From NCBI RefSeq assembly GCF_026544205.1, contig NZ_JALNUI010000003.1, positions 1-64,000 of the forward strand: a stretch of DNA of 64,000 bases, in the 5' to 3' direction. Numbering within the stretch: position 1 is the stretch's first letter; each line of letters opens with the position of its first letter. The DNA is from Curtobacterium sp. GC_Cur_3 (GTDB lineage: Bacteria; Actinomycetota; Actinomycetes; Actinomycetales; Microbacteriaceae). Positions 52,201 to 60,489 of this stretch are shown here, piece after piece. Both the position numbers and the translations under genes were made by a program. The notes beneath the pieces were generated by a model, which saw only the letters and a list, made by a program, of their open reading frames with translations, had not been told where the DNA came from and did not search any database.

Positions 52201-55200
52201 CTTGGCGTCCGAGAGGTCGGACGGGCTCGTCACGATGGGCGCGTCGGGTGCCTTGGTGTCGATGTCGACGGTGGTGTTGGTCGGGTCGGAGACGTTGCCG
52301 GCGTCGTCCTGCGCGATGATCTCGAGGTCGTGGGATCCGTCCTTCAGCGGCTCGTCGAGCTCGACGGACCAGTCGCCGTTCTCGTTCGCGGTGTCGCGGC
52401 CGATCTCGTTGCCGTTCTCGTCCCGGATGATGATGGTCGCGCCGGGCTCGGCGGTTCCGGTGATCGGACCCTTTCCGTCCGAGAGGTCCGCCGGACTCGT
52501 CACGACGGGCGCGGTTGGTGCCTTGGTGTCGACGTCGACGGTGGTGTCCGTCGGGCCGGAGGTGTTGCCGGCCTTGTCGGAGGCGACGACTTCAAGGTCG
52601 TGGGACCCGTCCTTCAGCGGCTCGTCGAGTTCGACGGTCCAGTTGCCGTTTTCGTCGGCTTCGTCCTGCCCGATGACGTTGCCGTCCTCGTCCCGGATCA
52701 TGACGGTCGCGCCGGGTTCGGCGGTCCCGGTGATGGGGCCCTTGCCGTCCGAGAGGTCGGCGGGGCTGGTGACCTTCGGCGCGTCGGGTGCCTTCGTGTC
52801 GACGTCGACGGTGGTGTCCGTCGGGTCGGAGATGTTCCCGGCCTTGTCCGAAGCGACGATCTCGAGGTCGTGCTCGCCGTCCTTGAGAGGCTCGTCGAGT
52901 TCGACGGTCCAGTTGCCGTTTTCGTCGGCTTCGTCCTGGCCGATGACGTCCCCGTTCTCATCGCGGATCACCACGACGGAGCCGGGCTCGGCGGTTCCGG
53001 TGATCGGACCCTTTCCGTCCGAGAGGTCCGCCGGGCTCGTCACGACGGGCGCGTCGGGTGCCTTGGTGTCGACGTCGACGGTGCTGTCCGTCGGGTCCGA
53101 CACGTTGCCCGCGGCATCCCGTGCGACGACCTCCAAGTCGTGGGACCCGTCCTTGAGGGGCTCGTCGAGCGTGACGGACCAGTCGCCGTTCTCGTTCGCG
53201 GTGTCGCGGCCGATCTCGTTGCCGTCTTCGTCGCGGATGATGACGGTCGCACCCGGCTCAGCGGTCCCGGTGATCGGACCCTTCCCGTCGGCCAGGTCGG
53301 ACGGGCTCGTCACGACGGGCGCATCGGGTGCCTTGGTGTCGACTTCGACCGTGGTGTCTGTTGCGTCCGAGGTGTTGCCTGCCTTGTCGGAGGCGACGAC
53401 CTCGAGGTCGTGGGACCCGTCCTCCAGGGGCTCGTTCAGTTCGATCGACCAGTCGCCGTTCTCGTCGGCTTCGTCCTGTCCGATGACGTCCCCGTTCTCG
53501 TCGCGGATCACTACGACGGCGCCGGGCTCAGCGGTTCCGGTGATCGGACCGGCGCCGTCGGCCAGGTCGGAGGGGCTCGTCACCACGGGCGCGTCGGGAG
53601 CGTCGTCGTCGACGTCGACCGTGATCGGCGTCGGGTCCGACACGTTGCCCGCTGCGTCCCGTGCGACGAGCTCGAGGCCGTGCGCACCATCGACGAGCGG
53701 CTCGTCGAGCACGATCTCGAACAGCCCGTCGGGTCCAGCCTCGCCACTGCCGATCTCGTCGCCGTCCTCGTTCCGGACGATCACGGTCGCGCCGGGCTCG
53801 GCCGAGCCGGTGAAGGGACCGGTGCCGTCGGTCAGGGACTCGGGCGTGGTGCTGATGGGGGCGTCGGGGGCGGTGACGTCCGGTGCGATGACGGTGACCG
53901 GCGACGGTCCTGACTCGTTGCCGGCCTCGTCCCGCGCGAGGACGACGAGGTCGTGGGCGCCTTCGTCGAGTGGTGCGTCGAGACGGACCGCGAACGCGCC
54001 GTCACTGTCGGCGTGGTCCTGCCCGAGCGGGTTGCCGTCCTGGTCCCGGATGACCACGAGGGCGCCGGGTTCGGCGGTGCCGACGACCGGCCCGGTCGGC
54101 GACGCGAGCTCCTGACGGTCGACGAAGGGTGCGTCGGGCGCGGTCGTGTCGAGGACGGTCGCCGCCGCGGCGGTGGCGGGGGAGACGTTGCCGGCGGCAT
54201 CCACGGCGACGACGTCGAACTCGGTCGTCCCGACGGGGAGCGGCTCGTCGAGCTCGACGGAGAAGGACCCGTCGGCCTGTGCCGTGGCCCTGCCGAGTTC
54301 GTTGCCGTCACGGTCGCGGACGATCACCGTGGAGTGCGGTTCGGCGGTCCCGGTGACGGGACCGGTGGGATCGGTGAGGGTGCCGGGGTCGTCGACGACC
54401 GGGGCGTCGGGGGCGGTCGCGTCGACGTCCAGGGTCGCGACGGTCGGCGTCGCCGTCATGCCGTTGCGGTGCTGGAGGGCGGTCACGGTCACCGGTCCTT
54501 CAGGGAGGGCCTCGGTGACCGGGTGCCTCCATGTGCCGTCGTCCCCGACCGGCACAGTGACGAGCGGCTGGTCACCCACGGTCAGGTCGACGGTCCCGCC
54601 GGGAACGCCGCGTCCACGGATGACCGGTCTCGGGCCGACTTTCGTGGCCGGCTCGTCGATGACCGCGGGGGTGAGGGCGACCGTGATGACGAGCGTCGTC
54701 GACGTCTGCGGGCTGGTGTTCTCGAAGCCCGAGCCAGCGCTGGGCGTGAACGACCCGACGAGCGTGATCTGGTCGCCGGGCATCGCGTCGGCGTCGACCT
54801 TGAAGGGCACGCGGATGTGGGCGAAGTTCGCTCCTCCCAGGTTGAGCGCGTGCGGGTTCGCGTCGGTGCAGGTGTTCGTCTTGCGGTCCGGGCTGGAGGT
54901 GCAGCCGACGACGTCGGCCGTCCCGACGAGGGAGACCGCCCACGGGACCTTCGCTGGGAAGGTGGCGGGGCCGGTGAGCGTCCACGTGAAGTCGAGCTTC
55001 CGGCTCGGCACGGCGATGCTTCCGCGGTTCTTGACGTTCAGCGACGAGTTGTCGTCGACCTGTTGTCCCGGCAGGGCGGTCGCGGTGCCCCCGCCTTCCG
55101 CGACCAGGTTGACGGCCGTGGCGCTCGGCGTGGGCGAAGCAGTGGGTGAAGCAGTGGGTGAAGCAGTGGGTGAAGCAGTGGTCGAAGCGGCGGGTGCAGG

Positions 55201-55527
55201 AGCAGGCGCAGGAGAGGACGCAGCAGCCGGTGCCGCGGCACGATCGGGCACGGTGGGCGCTGTGGTCTCCTCGGGCTCGGGCAGCTGCTCAGCCCCCGGT
55301 GTCGCAGGTTCCGGTTCCGGTGCCGACTCCTCGACGGGTCGAGGGAGCGGCGCCACCTGCTCGTCCGATGCCTCCGACGAGTCGTCCGACGACCCTGGCG
55401 GCGAGCCGTCGTCCATCGAGCTGGCCTGGGCCGCAGCCTCGGTCGCAGCGGCCATGTCGGGCACGGCCAGCGGCGCGAAGGCGAGCAGGAGCGCGGCGGC
55501 GGTGGTGGTCGTGTTGAGCGGGGGCAT
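49279..55527 (-). CDS. Giant cell-wall-anchored Ig-like repeat protein
   Basis: About 2082 residues. Order: signal-like segment (NTTTTAAALLLAFAPLAVPD), an acidic and then Ala/Ser/Pro/Thr-rich region to about 145, a beta-rich domain to about 370, eighteen Ig-like repeats (Big_6 type, consensus KAPDAPxVTSPxDLxDGKGP), a short linker, and the sorting signal ELAFTGAELGG, a hydrophobic helix and RRRGDR. LAFTG is an LAxTG variant used by actinobacterial sortases. Fourteen repeats (4-17) are near-identical 90-residue units. It is probably a stalk-like adhesin. The ATG at 55527 follows GGAG, but the signal peptide then lacks a basic start, so a start slightly upstream is possible. Confidence 0.87.
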   Translation of the reverse strand: MPPLNTTTTAAALLLAFAPLAVPDMAAATEAAAQASSMDDGSPPGSSDDSSEASDEQVAPLPRPVEESAPEPEPATPGAEQLPEPEETTAPTVPDRAAAPAAASSPAPAPAPAASTTASPTASPTASPTASPTPSATAVNLVAEGGGTATALPGQQVDDNSSLNVKNRGSIAVPSRKLDFTWTLTGPATFPAKVPWAVSLVGTADVVGCTSSPDRKTNTCTDANPHALNLGGANFAHIRVPFKVDADAMPGDQITLVGSFTPSAGSGFENTSPQTSTTLVITVALTPAVIDEPATKVGPRPVIRGRGVPGGTVDLTVGDQPLVTVPVGDDGTWRHPVTEALPEGPVTVTALQHRNGMTATPTVATLDVDATAPDAPVVDDPGTLTDPTGPVTGTAEPHSTVIVRDRDGNELGRATAQADGSFSVELDEPLPVGTTEFDVVAVDAAGNVSPATAAAATVLDTTAPDAPFVDRQELASPTGPVVGTAEPGALVVIRDQDGNPLGQDHADSDGAFAVRLDAPLDEGAHDLVVLARDEAGNESGPSPVTVIAPDVTAPDAPISTTPESLTDGTGPFTGSAEPGATVIVRNEDGDEIGSGEAGPDGLFEIVLDEPLVDGAHGLELVARDAAGNVSDPTPITVDVDDDAPDAPVVTSPSDLADGAGPITGTAEPGAVVVIRDENGDVIGQDEADENGDWSIELNEPLEDGSHDLEVVASDKAGNTSDATDTTVEVDTKAPDAPVVTSPSDLADGKGPITGTAEPGATVIIRDEDGNEIGRDTANENGDWSVTLDEPLKDGSHDLEVVARDAAGNVSDPTDSTVDVDTKAPDAPVVTSPADLSDGKGPITGTAEPGSVVVIRDENGDVIGQDEADENGNWTVELDEPLKDGEHDLEIVASDKAGNISDPTDTTVDVDTKAPDAPKVTSPADLSDGKGPITGTAEPGATVMIRDEDGNVIGQDEADENGNWTVELDEPLKDGSHDLEVVASDKAGNTSGPTDTTVDVDTKAPTAPVVTSPADLSDGKGPITGTAEPGATIIIRDENGNEIGRDTANENGDWSVELDEPLKDGSHDLEIIAQDDAGNVSDPTNTTVDIDTKAPDAPIVTSPSDLSDAKGPITGTAEPGATIIIRDENGNEIGRDTANENGDWSVELDEPLKDGSHDLEIIAQDDAGNVSDPTDSTVDVDTKAPDAPKVTSPADLADGKGPITGTAEPGATVIIRDEDGNEIGRDTANENGDWSVTLDEPLEDGKHDLEVIAQDDAGNTSDPTNTTVDVDTKAPDAPKVTSPADLSDGKGPITGTAEPGATIIIRDENGNVIGHDEADADGNWSIELDEPLKDGEHDLEIVASDKAGNISDPTNTTVDVDTKAPTAPIVTSPSDLSDGKGPITGTAEPGATVIIRDDTGKELGRDTANENGDWSIELDEPLKDGSHDLDIVAQDDAGNVSDPTNTTVDVDTKAPDAPIVTSPSDLTDGKGPITGTAEPGATVVIRDDMGKELGRDTANENGGWSVEFDEPLEDGSHDLDIVAQDDAGNVSDPTNTTVDIDTKAPDAPIVTSPSDLADGKGPITGTAEPGATIIIRDEDGNVIGQGEADENGDWSVELDEPLEDGKHDLEVIAQDDAGNTSDPTNTTVDVDTKAPDAPKVTSPADLSDGKGPITGTAEPGATVIIRDEDGNEIGRDTANENGDWSVELDEPLRDGSHDLEIIAQDDAGNTSGPTDTTVDIDTKAPDAPIVTSPSDLSDAKGPITGTAEPGATVIIRDEDGNEIGRDTANENGDWSVEFDEPLKDGSHDLEVVAQDDAGNASDPTNTTVDVDTKAPDAPKVTSPSDLSDGKGPITGTAEPGATVIIRDDTGKELGRDTADDNGDWSIELDEPLGDGSHDLGIIAQDTAGNTSGPTDTTVDVDTTAPAAPKLEHFDDIVDGTGIVRGTAEPGSTVIVSDEDGREIGRGVADQDGEFAFRTTLPLDPGAHLLTVVAVDETGNTSDGSSMLVTLVPESAAEDGDHSGGTGVGSQTLPGSTPSTGPLHGAATDDSPATDAPRIGSETRELAFTGAELGGWLSAALAALGLGFVLRLLGRRRGDRVSER
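49828..53607 (-). repeat. Array of fourteen 270-bp repeats inside the surface-protein gene
   Basis: Units of exactly 270 bp, with boundaries at 49828, 50098, 50368 and so on to 53607, encode repeats 17 back to 4. Blocks of dozens of identical bases recur, so recombination between units and assembly collapse are both likely. Four more diverged units flank the array (49558-49827 and 53608 to about 54420). Confidence 0.9.
55141..55188 (-). repeat. Tandem 12-bp repeat coding for SPTA units
   Basis: AGTGGGTGAAGC occurs three times in a row with a fourth near-copy. On the minus strand it encodes SPTA repeats in the low-complexity stalk of the surface protein. Slippage would change stalk length in frame. 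Confidence 0.8.
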
Positions 55528-55669
55528 TCGATCTCCGATCCTCGGGTGACGAGTACCAGGATACGAAATATCAATAACATCCGCAATGTATGACCGCGAC
55601 GAGCGGATCGCTCCACGCATCCAGATCGCACATCCAGCCCGGATGCGGAAGTATGTATCGGTGACGATC

Positions 55670-56743
55670 ATGACGGAACGGCCGGTCGACGAGTCGACGA
55701 CCACTGAAACCGAGCGGCCCGGCAACGCGACGGCGAGGCACGACAACGTCGCGCTGCTCTCGGTGGCGACCACGGTGGCCGAGCGTGTGACGACCTCGGC
55801 GGACATCGAGGAGAAGCTCCGCGGGGTGCTCCGGCGCCTGCGTCTGCCGATGGGTCTCCTCGAGCGCGTGGCCGGTGTCAAGGAGCGTCGCAACTGGGGT
55901 GAGGGGCAGTCCTTCCAGGACGCCGCCATCGACGCCGGACGCCGTGCCATGGCCGAGGCGGGCATCAAGCCCGAGGACGTCGGCCTGCTCATCAACACGT
56001 CGGTGACCCGTCCCCATCTCGAGCCGTCCGTCGCCGTGCGCCTGCACCACGGGCTCGGGCTGCCGTCGTCGGCGATCAACTTCGACATCGCGAACGCCTG
56101 CCTCGGGTTCGTCAACGCGATGAGCGTCGCCGCGGGCATGATCGACTCCGGTCAGATCAAGTACGCGCTGGTGGTCGACGGTGAGGACGCCGACCAGGTC
56201 CAGCTCAACACGATCGAGCGCCTGAACCAGGGCGGTCGGAACCGCAAGGACTTCATGAGCGAGTTCGCCAGCCTGACGCTCGGCTCCGGCGCTGCCGCCG
56301 CCGTGCTCGGCCCGGCGGACATGCACCCGGGCGGGCACCGGATCGTCGGCGGGGTCACCCGTGCGGCGACCCAGTGGTACGACCTGTGCGTCGGCAGCGT
56401 CGACGGCATGTTCACGGACGCCAAGATGCTGCTCAAGGGCGGCATGGAGCTCGTCGTCGCCGCCTGGAACGAGGCCCGGGCCCACTTCGACTGGGCCGAC
56501 ATGGACCGCTACGTCCTGCACCAGGTCTCCGACGTCCACACCAACGCCTTCGTCGAGGCCATCGGGGTCCCGCGCGCCAAGGTCCCCACCACGTACGAGC
56601 GCTTCGGCAACGTCGGCCCGGCGTCCATCCCGATCACCCTGGCGGACGAGGTCGCGAGCGGACGCATCCGCCCCGGCGACCGCGTCTTCCTCGGCGGGGT
56701 CGGCTCCGGCATCAACACGGCGATGATGGAACTCCGCTGGTGA
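55670..56743 (+). CDS. oleA: OleA: acyl-CoA head-to-head condensing thiolase
   Basis: A 357-residue thiolase-fold enzyme that joins two fatty acyl-CoAs to a beta-keto acid, the first step of bacterial long-chain olefin synthesis. The nucleophile is C144 in IANACLGFVNA, with H284 (YVLHQVSDVH) and N314 (RFGNVG) completing the triad. E118 in TRPHLEPS matches the Glu from the partner subunit that marks OleA versus FabH. The ATG at 55670 was chosen; an in-frame GTG at 55661 and further upstream starts are possible. It is divergent from the surface-protein gene and translationally coupled to oleBC. Confidence 0.93.
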   Translation: MTERPVDESTTTETERPGNATARHDNVALLSVATTVAERVTTSADIEEKLRGVLRRLRLPMGLLERVAGVKERRNWGEGQSFQDAAIDAGRRAMAEAGIKPEDVGLLINTSVTRPHLEPSVAVRLHHGLGLPSSAINFDIANACLGFVNAMSVAAGMIDSGQIKYALVVDGEDADQVQLNTIERLNQGGRNRKDFMSEFASLTLGSGAAAAVLGPADMHPGGHRIVGGVTRAATQWYDLCVGSVDGMFTDAKMLLKGGMELVVAAWNEARAHFDWADMDRYVLHQVSDVHTNAFVEAIGVPRAKVPTTYERFGNVGPASIPITLADEVASGRIRPGDRVFLGGVGSGINTAMMELRW

Positions 56744-59445
56744 CTTCGGGGCTGCCCCGCGTCGCCGCGAGCACTGCTCCGGCGACGCAGCCGCCCTCGC
56801 TCCCCGGCCTCGACCCCGCATGGTCGCGCCTGGTCACGGTGCCCGCTGACCGCTCGGGAGGCTCGGATCACGCCGAGCGCACCTGGCACGTCCTCGACAC
56901 GGCCGGGTCCCTGGCCGCGCTGGGCGTGGAACCGGTCGGCACGCTGCTGTGCGTGCACGGCAACCCGACGTGGTCGTACCTGTGGCGGTCGGTGCTCCGC
57001 ACCTCGCTCGACGTCGCATCCTCGGGCGGTCCAGCCTGGCGCGTGGTCGCCGTCGACCAGCTCGACATGGGCTTCTCGGAGCGCACCGGGGTCCTGCGGG
57101 GGCTGCCGCAGCGCGTCGCGGACCTCGGCGCGCTGACGGACGAGCTCGGGCTGACCGGACCCGTGGTCACCCTCGGCCACGACTGGGGCGGGGTCGTCTC
57201 CCTCGGCTGGGCCGTGGACCACCCGGACCTCGTGGTCGGTGTGACCACGTGCAACACCGCCGTGCACCAGCCCGACGACTCGCCGGTGCCGGCACCCCTG
57301 CGCCTGGCGCTCCGCCCGCAGGTGCTCGGGCGCGGCACGGTGCTCACGCCGGCCTTCCTCGAGACGACGCTGGCGATCGCGCACCCGAAGCTCGACCGGG
57401 CCGTGGCCGACGGGTTCCGTGCCCCGTACCGCGGCGCAGCCCGTCGCGGCGGCATCGGCGGCTTCGTCGCGGACATCCCCCTCGACGCCGCACACCCGAG
57501 CGCCCGCGAGCTCGACCGGATCGCGTCCGGCGTGGCCGCGCTCGACGCCCCCGCGCTGCTGCTCTGGGGGCCGCGCGACCCGGTGTTCCTGGAGCGCTAC
57601 CTCGACGACCTGGCCGACCGGCTCCCGCACGCCGACGTGCACCGCTTCGAGGGCGCCGGGCACCTGCTGCCCGAGGACGCCGACGTCGCCGGCACCGTGT
57701 TCGACTGGCTGGGCGACCGTCTACCGGGGGGCCACGTGTCCGCCGGAGCCGAGCCGAGCCTCCCGGCCGAGCCTTCTCGACCCCTCTGGGCGGCGCTGGA
57801 CGCCCTCCGCGACTCGGACGAGGCGGCCCTCGTCGAGATGGCGGCACCGGGCGGCACCAGGACGATCAGCTGGCGGCTGCTGTCGCGACGCGTCGACGAG
57901 GTCGCCGCCGGTCTGCTCGATGTCGGCGTCCGACCGGGTGACCGCGTCTCGCTGCTCGTGACGCCCGGAGCCGACCTGACCGCCGCTCTGTACGCCTCCA
58001 TCAGGATCGGCGCGACCGTGGTCGTGGCGGACGCCGGACTCGGGCTGCGGGGCCTCACGCGCGCCGTCAAGGGCGCACGGCCGGACTGGGTCATCGGCGC
58101 GCTGCCCGGACTGGCCGCGGCCCGGGCGCTCGGCTGGCCCGGTCGACGGATCGCGACGCTCGCGCTGCCGACTCCCGCACGCGCGGCGCTCCGGGTCGAG
58201 CACAAGCTCGCCGGGGTCGCGCGCCGTGGTGCCCGTCGTCTCGCCGCTGGCACCGCGCTGCCGGACGCCCCGCCGTCCGACACCCCGGCCGCCGTGCTCT
58301 TCACGTCCGGCTCGACCGGTCCCGCGAAGGGCGTCGTCTACACGCACGCGCAGCTCGGAGCCGTGCGCGACGTGCTCTCGGCGCAGTACGGCATCGGTGT
58401 CGGCACGGGGCTCGTCGCCGGCTTCGCCCCGTTCGCGCTCCTCGGACCCGCGCTCGGAGCCCGCTCGGTCGCACCGGACATGGACGTCACGGCACCGCGG
58501 ACGCTCACCGCGTCGGCCGTTGCTGCGTCCGTGTCGGCTGCGGACGCGACCGTGGTGTTCCTGTCGCCTGCGGCGCTCGCGAACGTGGTCGCCACCGCCG
58601 ATGCGTTGGACGCAGCCGAGCGTGCGGCGCTCGGCCGCGTGCGGTTGTTCCTGTCGGCGGGCGCTCCCGTCTCGGCGGCGCTGCTGACCGCGGCGACCGA
58701 GCTGATGCCGAACGCCAGCGCGCACACCCCCTACGGCATGACCGAGGGGCTGCTCATGACCGACGTCGACCTGCCCGCCATCCGCGCTGCCGCATCGGTC
58801 GGCGACGTTGACGGTGACGGCGCCGGCGCCGGTGGGGTCTGCGTCGGCCGACCGGCAGCGTCCGTGCAGGTGCGCATCGCGCCGCTGTCCGCGTCCGGGT
58901 CGCCGACCGGTGCCCTCACCGACGAGCCCGACGTCACGGGGGAGATCGTGGTCGCCGCGCCGCACGTGCGCCAGGCGTACGACCGGCTGTGGCGGACGAA
59001 CCGTGCGTCGCGGCTCGGGCTGTCCGACCCGCGCGGCCACCGGACCGGTGACGTCGGCCACCTCGACGCCTTCGGGCAGCTCTGGGTCGAGGGCCGGCTC
59101 CAGCACGTCGTGACGACGCCCGCCGGAGTGCTGACTCCCGTCGGGCCGGAGCAGCGCATCGAACGGGTGCAGGGCGTGGGACGGGTCGGCGTCGCCGGCA
59201 TCGGGCCCTCCGGCACGCAGCAGGTCGTCGCGGTCGTCGAGACCGTGCCGGCAGCGCGGAAGCCGGGCCTGGCGCCGTCGGACCTCGCTGCGGCCGTGCG
59301 CGCAGCAGCGGGGGTACCCGTCGCCGCGGTGCTCGTGGTGCCGGTGCTGCCGACGGACATCCGGCACAACTCGAAGGTCGACCGCACGCGTCTGGCGCGC
59401 TGGGCGACGTCGGTGCTCAGCGGCGGGCGGATGGTCCGGCCGTGA
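56740..59445 (+). CDS. oleBC: OleBC fusion: beta-lactone decarboxylase plus beta-lactone synthetase
   Basis: A 901-residue fusion of two enzymes. Residues about 25-330 are an alpha/beta hydrolase of the haloalkane-dehalogenase type (OleB) with oxyanion loop VHGNPTWSYLW, nucleophile D148 in LGHDWGG, and His in GAGHLLPED. Residues about 350-900 are an AMP-forming ligase (OleC) with FTSGSTGPAKGV, AHTPYGMTEG and GHRTGDVGH. OleC turns the beta-hydroxy acid into a beta-lactone, which OleB decarboxylates to a cis-olefin. Such fusions are known in actinobacteria. The GTG start overlaps the oleA stop as GTGA. Confidence 0.94.
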   Translation: MTSGLPRVAASTAPATQPPSLPGLDPAWSRLVTVPADRSGGSDHAERTWHVLDTAGSLAALGVEPVGTLLCVHGNPTWSYLWRSVLRTSLDVASSGGPAWRVVAVDQLDMGFSERTGVLRGLPQRVADLGALTDELGLTGPVVTLGHDWGGVVSLGWAVDHPDLVVGVTTCNTAVHQPDDSPVPAPLRLALRPQVLGRGTVLTPAFLETTLAIAHPKLDRAVADGFRAPYRGAARRGGIGGFVADIPLDAAHPSARELDRIASGVAALDAPALLLWGPRDPVFLERYLDDLADRLPHADVHRFEGAGHLLPEDADVAGTVFDWLGDRLPGGHVSAGAEPSLPAEPSRPLWAALDALRDSDEAALVEMAAPGGTRTISWRLLSRRVDEVAAGLLDVGVRPGDRVSLLVTPGADLTAALYASIRIGATVVVADAGLGLRGLTRAVKGARPDWVIGALPGLAAARALGWPGRRIATLALPTPARAALRVEHKLAGVARRGARRLAAGTALPDAPPSDTPAAVLFTSGSTGPAKGVVYTHAQLGAVRDVLSAQYGIGVGTGLVAGFAPFALLGPALGARSVAPDMDVTAPRTLTASAVAASVSAADATVVFLSPAALANVVATADALDAAERAALGRVRLFLSAGAPVSAALLTAATELMPNASAHTPYGMTEGLLMTDVDLPAIRAAASVGDVDGDGAGAGGVCVGRPAASVQVRIAPLSASGSPTGALTDEPDVTGEIVVAAPHVRQAYDRLWRTNRASRLGLSDPRGHRTGDVGHLDAFGQLWVEGRLQHVVTTPAGVLTPVGPEQRIERVQGVGRVGVAGIGPSGTQQVVAVVETVPAARKPGLAPSDLAAAVRAAAGVPVAAVLVVPVLPTDIRHNSKVDRTRLARWATSVLSGGRMVRP

Positions 59446-60404
59446 AGGTCCTCGTCACGGGTTCCAGCGGGTTCCTCGGTCGCGCCGTGGCAGGGGCCGT
59501 GCGGGACGCCGGCCACGAGGTCCGGACGTTCCAGCGGCGCCCGTCGGGTGTCGCCGGGGTCTCGGACGTGCTCGGGACGATGACCGACGCCGCCGCGGTC
59601 GCACGTGCGGTGGACGGCGTGGAAGCGGTCGTGCACCTCGCCGCCAAGGTCTCGCTCGCCGGCGACCCCGCCGACTTCGAGCGGGTGAACGTCGAGGGCA
59701 CGCGGACGCTCCTCGCAGCAGCGCGGGCCGCCGGGGTGTCCCGGTTCGTGTTCGTGTCGTCGCCGTCGGTCGCGCACACCGGGTCGTCGATCTCCGGCGA
59801 CGGTGCCGCACCGGCGTCGCCCGCCCACGCCCGCGGGGACTACGCCCGCACGAAGGCCGCCGCGGAACTGCTCGCCCTCGCCGCTGACGCCCCCGGGTTC
59901 GCCGTCGTGGCCGTCCGGCCGCACCTGGTGTGGGGGCCGGGGGACACGCAGCTCGTCGGGCGGATCGTCGACCGTGCGGCGCGAGGGCGACTCCCGCTGC
60001 TCGACAGCGGTGCGGCGCTCATCGACTCCTGCTACGTGGACAACGCCGCGTCAGCGATGGTCGCCGCGCTCGACCGCGCCGACGCCGACGAGGTGCACGG
60101 CACCGCGTACGTCGTGACGAACGGGGAGCCCCGACCGGTGGCCGACCTGCTCGACGGCATCTGCCGGGCGTCCGGCGTCCCGACCCCGCGGTGGCACGTC
60201 CCCGCCGGTGTCGCCCGCGCGGCCGGGTCCCTCGTCGAGGCCGTTTGGCGCGTCCGCCCGGGTGAGGACGAGCCGCCGATGACGCGGTTCCTCGCCGAGC
60301 AGCTGTCGACGTCGCACTGGTTCGACCAGCGGCGCACCCGGCAGGGCCTCCTGTGGGAACCCGCCGTGTCGATCGACGAGGGACTGCGGCGGCTCGCGGG
60401 CTGA
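59442..60404 (+). CDS. oleD: OleD: NADPH-dependent beta-keto acid reductase
   Basis: A 320-residue extended short-chain dehydrogenase that reduces the OleA product to a beta-hydroxy acid. The cofactor motif is VTGSSGFLG near the N-terminus; VHLAAKVS, the Ser in VFVSSPSV and the YxxxK in DYARTKAAAE are the expected active-site parts. It resembles 3-beta-hydroxysteroid dehydrogenase-type reductases. The GTG overlaps the oleBC stop by 4 bp, completing the oleA-BC-D operon. Confidence 0.93.
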   Translation: MKVLVTGSSGFLGRAVAGAVRDAGHEVRTFQRRPSGVAGVSDVLGTMTDAAAVARAVDGVEAVVHLAAKVSLAGDPADFERVNVEGTRTLLAAARAAGVSRFVFVSSPSVAHTGSSISGDGAAPASPAHARGDYARTKAAAELLALAADAPGFAVVAVRPHLVWGPGDTQLVGRIVDRAARGRLPLLDSGAALIDSCYVDNAASAMVAALDRADADEVHGTAYVVTNGEPRPVADLLDGICRASGVPTPRWHVPAGVARAAGSLVEAVWRVRPGEDEPPMTRFLAEQLSTSHWFDQRRTRQGLLWEPAVSIDEGLRRLAG

Positions 60405-60489
60405 CGTCACGCGCCGCGCCGCGCCGTGCTGTGCGCGCTGTGGCTGCCGCCCTGTGCCACGCGGTCGCTGCGTCCGTAGTGTCGAGGAC

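Noticed and set aside
49528-54115. Plus-strand frames of about 1460-1510 residues opposite the surface-protein repeats
   Set aside because: They mirror the 270-bp repeats and have no signal peptide, domain or ribosome site. The minus-strand frame has a signal region, Ig repeats and a sorting signal.
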